Source: Calothrix sp. PCC 7103 (GTDB lineage: Bacteria; Cyanobacteriota; Cyanobacteriia; Cyanobacteriales; Nostocaceae). From it: a DNA stretch of 64,000 nucleotides. Of the stretch, positions 63,592 to 64,000 are shown in pieces (the first letter of the stretch is position 1; each line of letters begins with the position of its first letter). Made by a program: the position numbers and the translations under genes. The stretch lies in the NCBI RefSeq assembly GCF_000331305.1, contig NZ_KB217478.1, positions 377,278-441,277 of the forward strand, given 5' to 3'. The notes below the pieces were generated by a model that saw only the letters and a program-made list of their open reading frames with translations, was not told the DNA's origin and did not search any database.

Positions 63592-64000
63592 TTAACTAGC
63601 ACGACGCAAAGTTTCTTGGTTACACAAAACAATACGATGTAAAGGAAGTCGCTGTATCATACCTTGGTCTTCAAACTGCGTCAGAACACGTGACACTGTA
63701 ACGCGAGTAGAGCAAAGTATTTCCGCTACATCTTGATTTGTAAGGCGTAAATCAATCAACTGTCCATTATCAACAGTGCGCCCAAATCTTTTAGCCAACC
63801 ATCCTAATAATTTTAGTAACATCGAATCTACTGTTCGGTAGCTACGAATTACCATCAATTCTTCTGCTTGCTCAACGTGTGCTGCTAATGCTTCCACCAT
63901 CTTGTTTTGACGGTCTAAAGGTAGCGCAACAGCTTCTACCGCACTCAAACATTCTATAATGTGTGGCTCTATAGTTGATAAGGCACTGCCAACAATATCT
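63592..64000 (-). CDS. Crp/Fnr-family regulator (5' end outside the window)
   Basis: The frame is open to the right edge, so the start and most of the cyclic-nucleotide-type sensing domain are missing. Visible are a long dimerisation helix (NKMVEALAAHVEQAEELMVI) and a winged HTH (LTNQDVAEILCSTRVTVSRVL, then FEDQGMIQRL). The TRVTVSR recognition helix is typical of the Crp/NtcA group. The target is unknown from this part. Confidence 0.85.
   Translation of the reverse strand, partial: DIVGSALSTIEPHIIECLSAVEAVALPLDRQNKMVEALAAHVEQAEELMVIRSYRTVDSMLLKLLGWLAKRFGRTVDNGQLIDLRLTNQDVAEILCSTRVTVSRVLTQFEDQGMIQRLPLHRIVLCNQETLRRAS

Noticed and set aside
1-64000. tRNA or rRNA genes
   Set aside because: No cloverleaf with a GGTTCGAATCC-like arm or conserved rRNA block was recognised.

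Overview
The window looks like chromosomal DNA of an A+T-rich cyanobacterium, most likely filamentous (Nostocales-like). This rests on gene families rather than a marker gene. They include a membrane-anchored Mn superoxide dismutase, a CYP110-like P450, DUF928, CHAT and CHASE2 proteins beside a haemagglutinin-type passenger, a PEP-CTERM protein, an FtsH protease, a class I photolyase, a RemA-like DUF370 protein and a KamA / ATP-grasp / MurJ operon. The usual cyanobacterial HIP1 octamer GCGATCGC was not seen. Instead the hexamer GGCGCC occurs about once per 550 bp (about 117 by eye), while GATC is very rare. No tRNA, rRNA or CRISPR array was recognised.

Layout. 1-6152 is a mobile and partition region: a repeat-domain protein cut off by an IS4-family element with ~290-bp inverted arms and a three-times frameshifted transposase; a parA-parB pair; then an intact IS630 element with a TA duplication. 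6225-16797 is mostly housekeeping and metabolism: cytoplasmic alpha-amylase, an SDR, a GNAT with membrane helices, nadR-pnuC (nicotinamide riboside salvage), a Tat-exported dienelactone-hydrolase-like protein, a DOPA-dioxygenase-like protein, purB, a P450 and a TetR regulator with a perfect palindrome upstream. 17194-19939 holds a decayed methyltransferase, a cyclic-peptide-type ABC exporter and a PD-(D/E)XK-like protein whose stop codon sits at a 112-bp MITE. 19993-26707 has an outer-membrane-like protein, lemA with an M48 protease, and a helicase carrying a degenerate exonuclease domain.

26788-32289 contains kamA, an ATP-grasp ligase and murJ, facing a vanW-ldh pair. 32556-37483 holds secreted proteins, a di-haem cytochrome, DUF370 and Mn-SOD. 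38134-40178 is a two-gene Septu-type defence module (PtuA ATPase, PtuB HNH). 40336-48399 is a four-gene surface/signalling cluster: TPS-domain passenger, TPR-CHAT protease, DUF928 and a CHASE2 hybrid histidine kinase. 48477-63479 is mixed: an NmrA-like SDR, a choice-of-anchor A PEP-CTERM protein, MoeB-rhodanese, an aldo/keto reductase with a duplicated 3' fragment, an aspartic-protease pair broken by a second 112-bp MITE, ftsH, an AI-2E-type permease, photolyase, a Nudix hydrolase, an SDR and a class II glutamine amidotransferase. A Crp/Fnr regulator runs off the right edge.

The most striking non-gene signal is a dispersed REP-like family built from AACGGAT and ATGTAACGGAT units. It lies exactly at gene 3' ends. 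In five genes it supplies the stop codon and last residues (NGL-stop, QRM-stop, NGCNG-stop), and in two more it begins directly after the stop. Several copies are inverted pairs that could fold as bidirectional terminators between convergent genes. Identifications come from recognising motifs and family architecture by eye; no database search was run.
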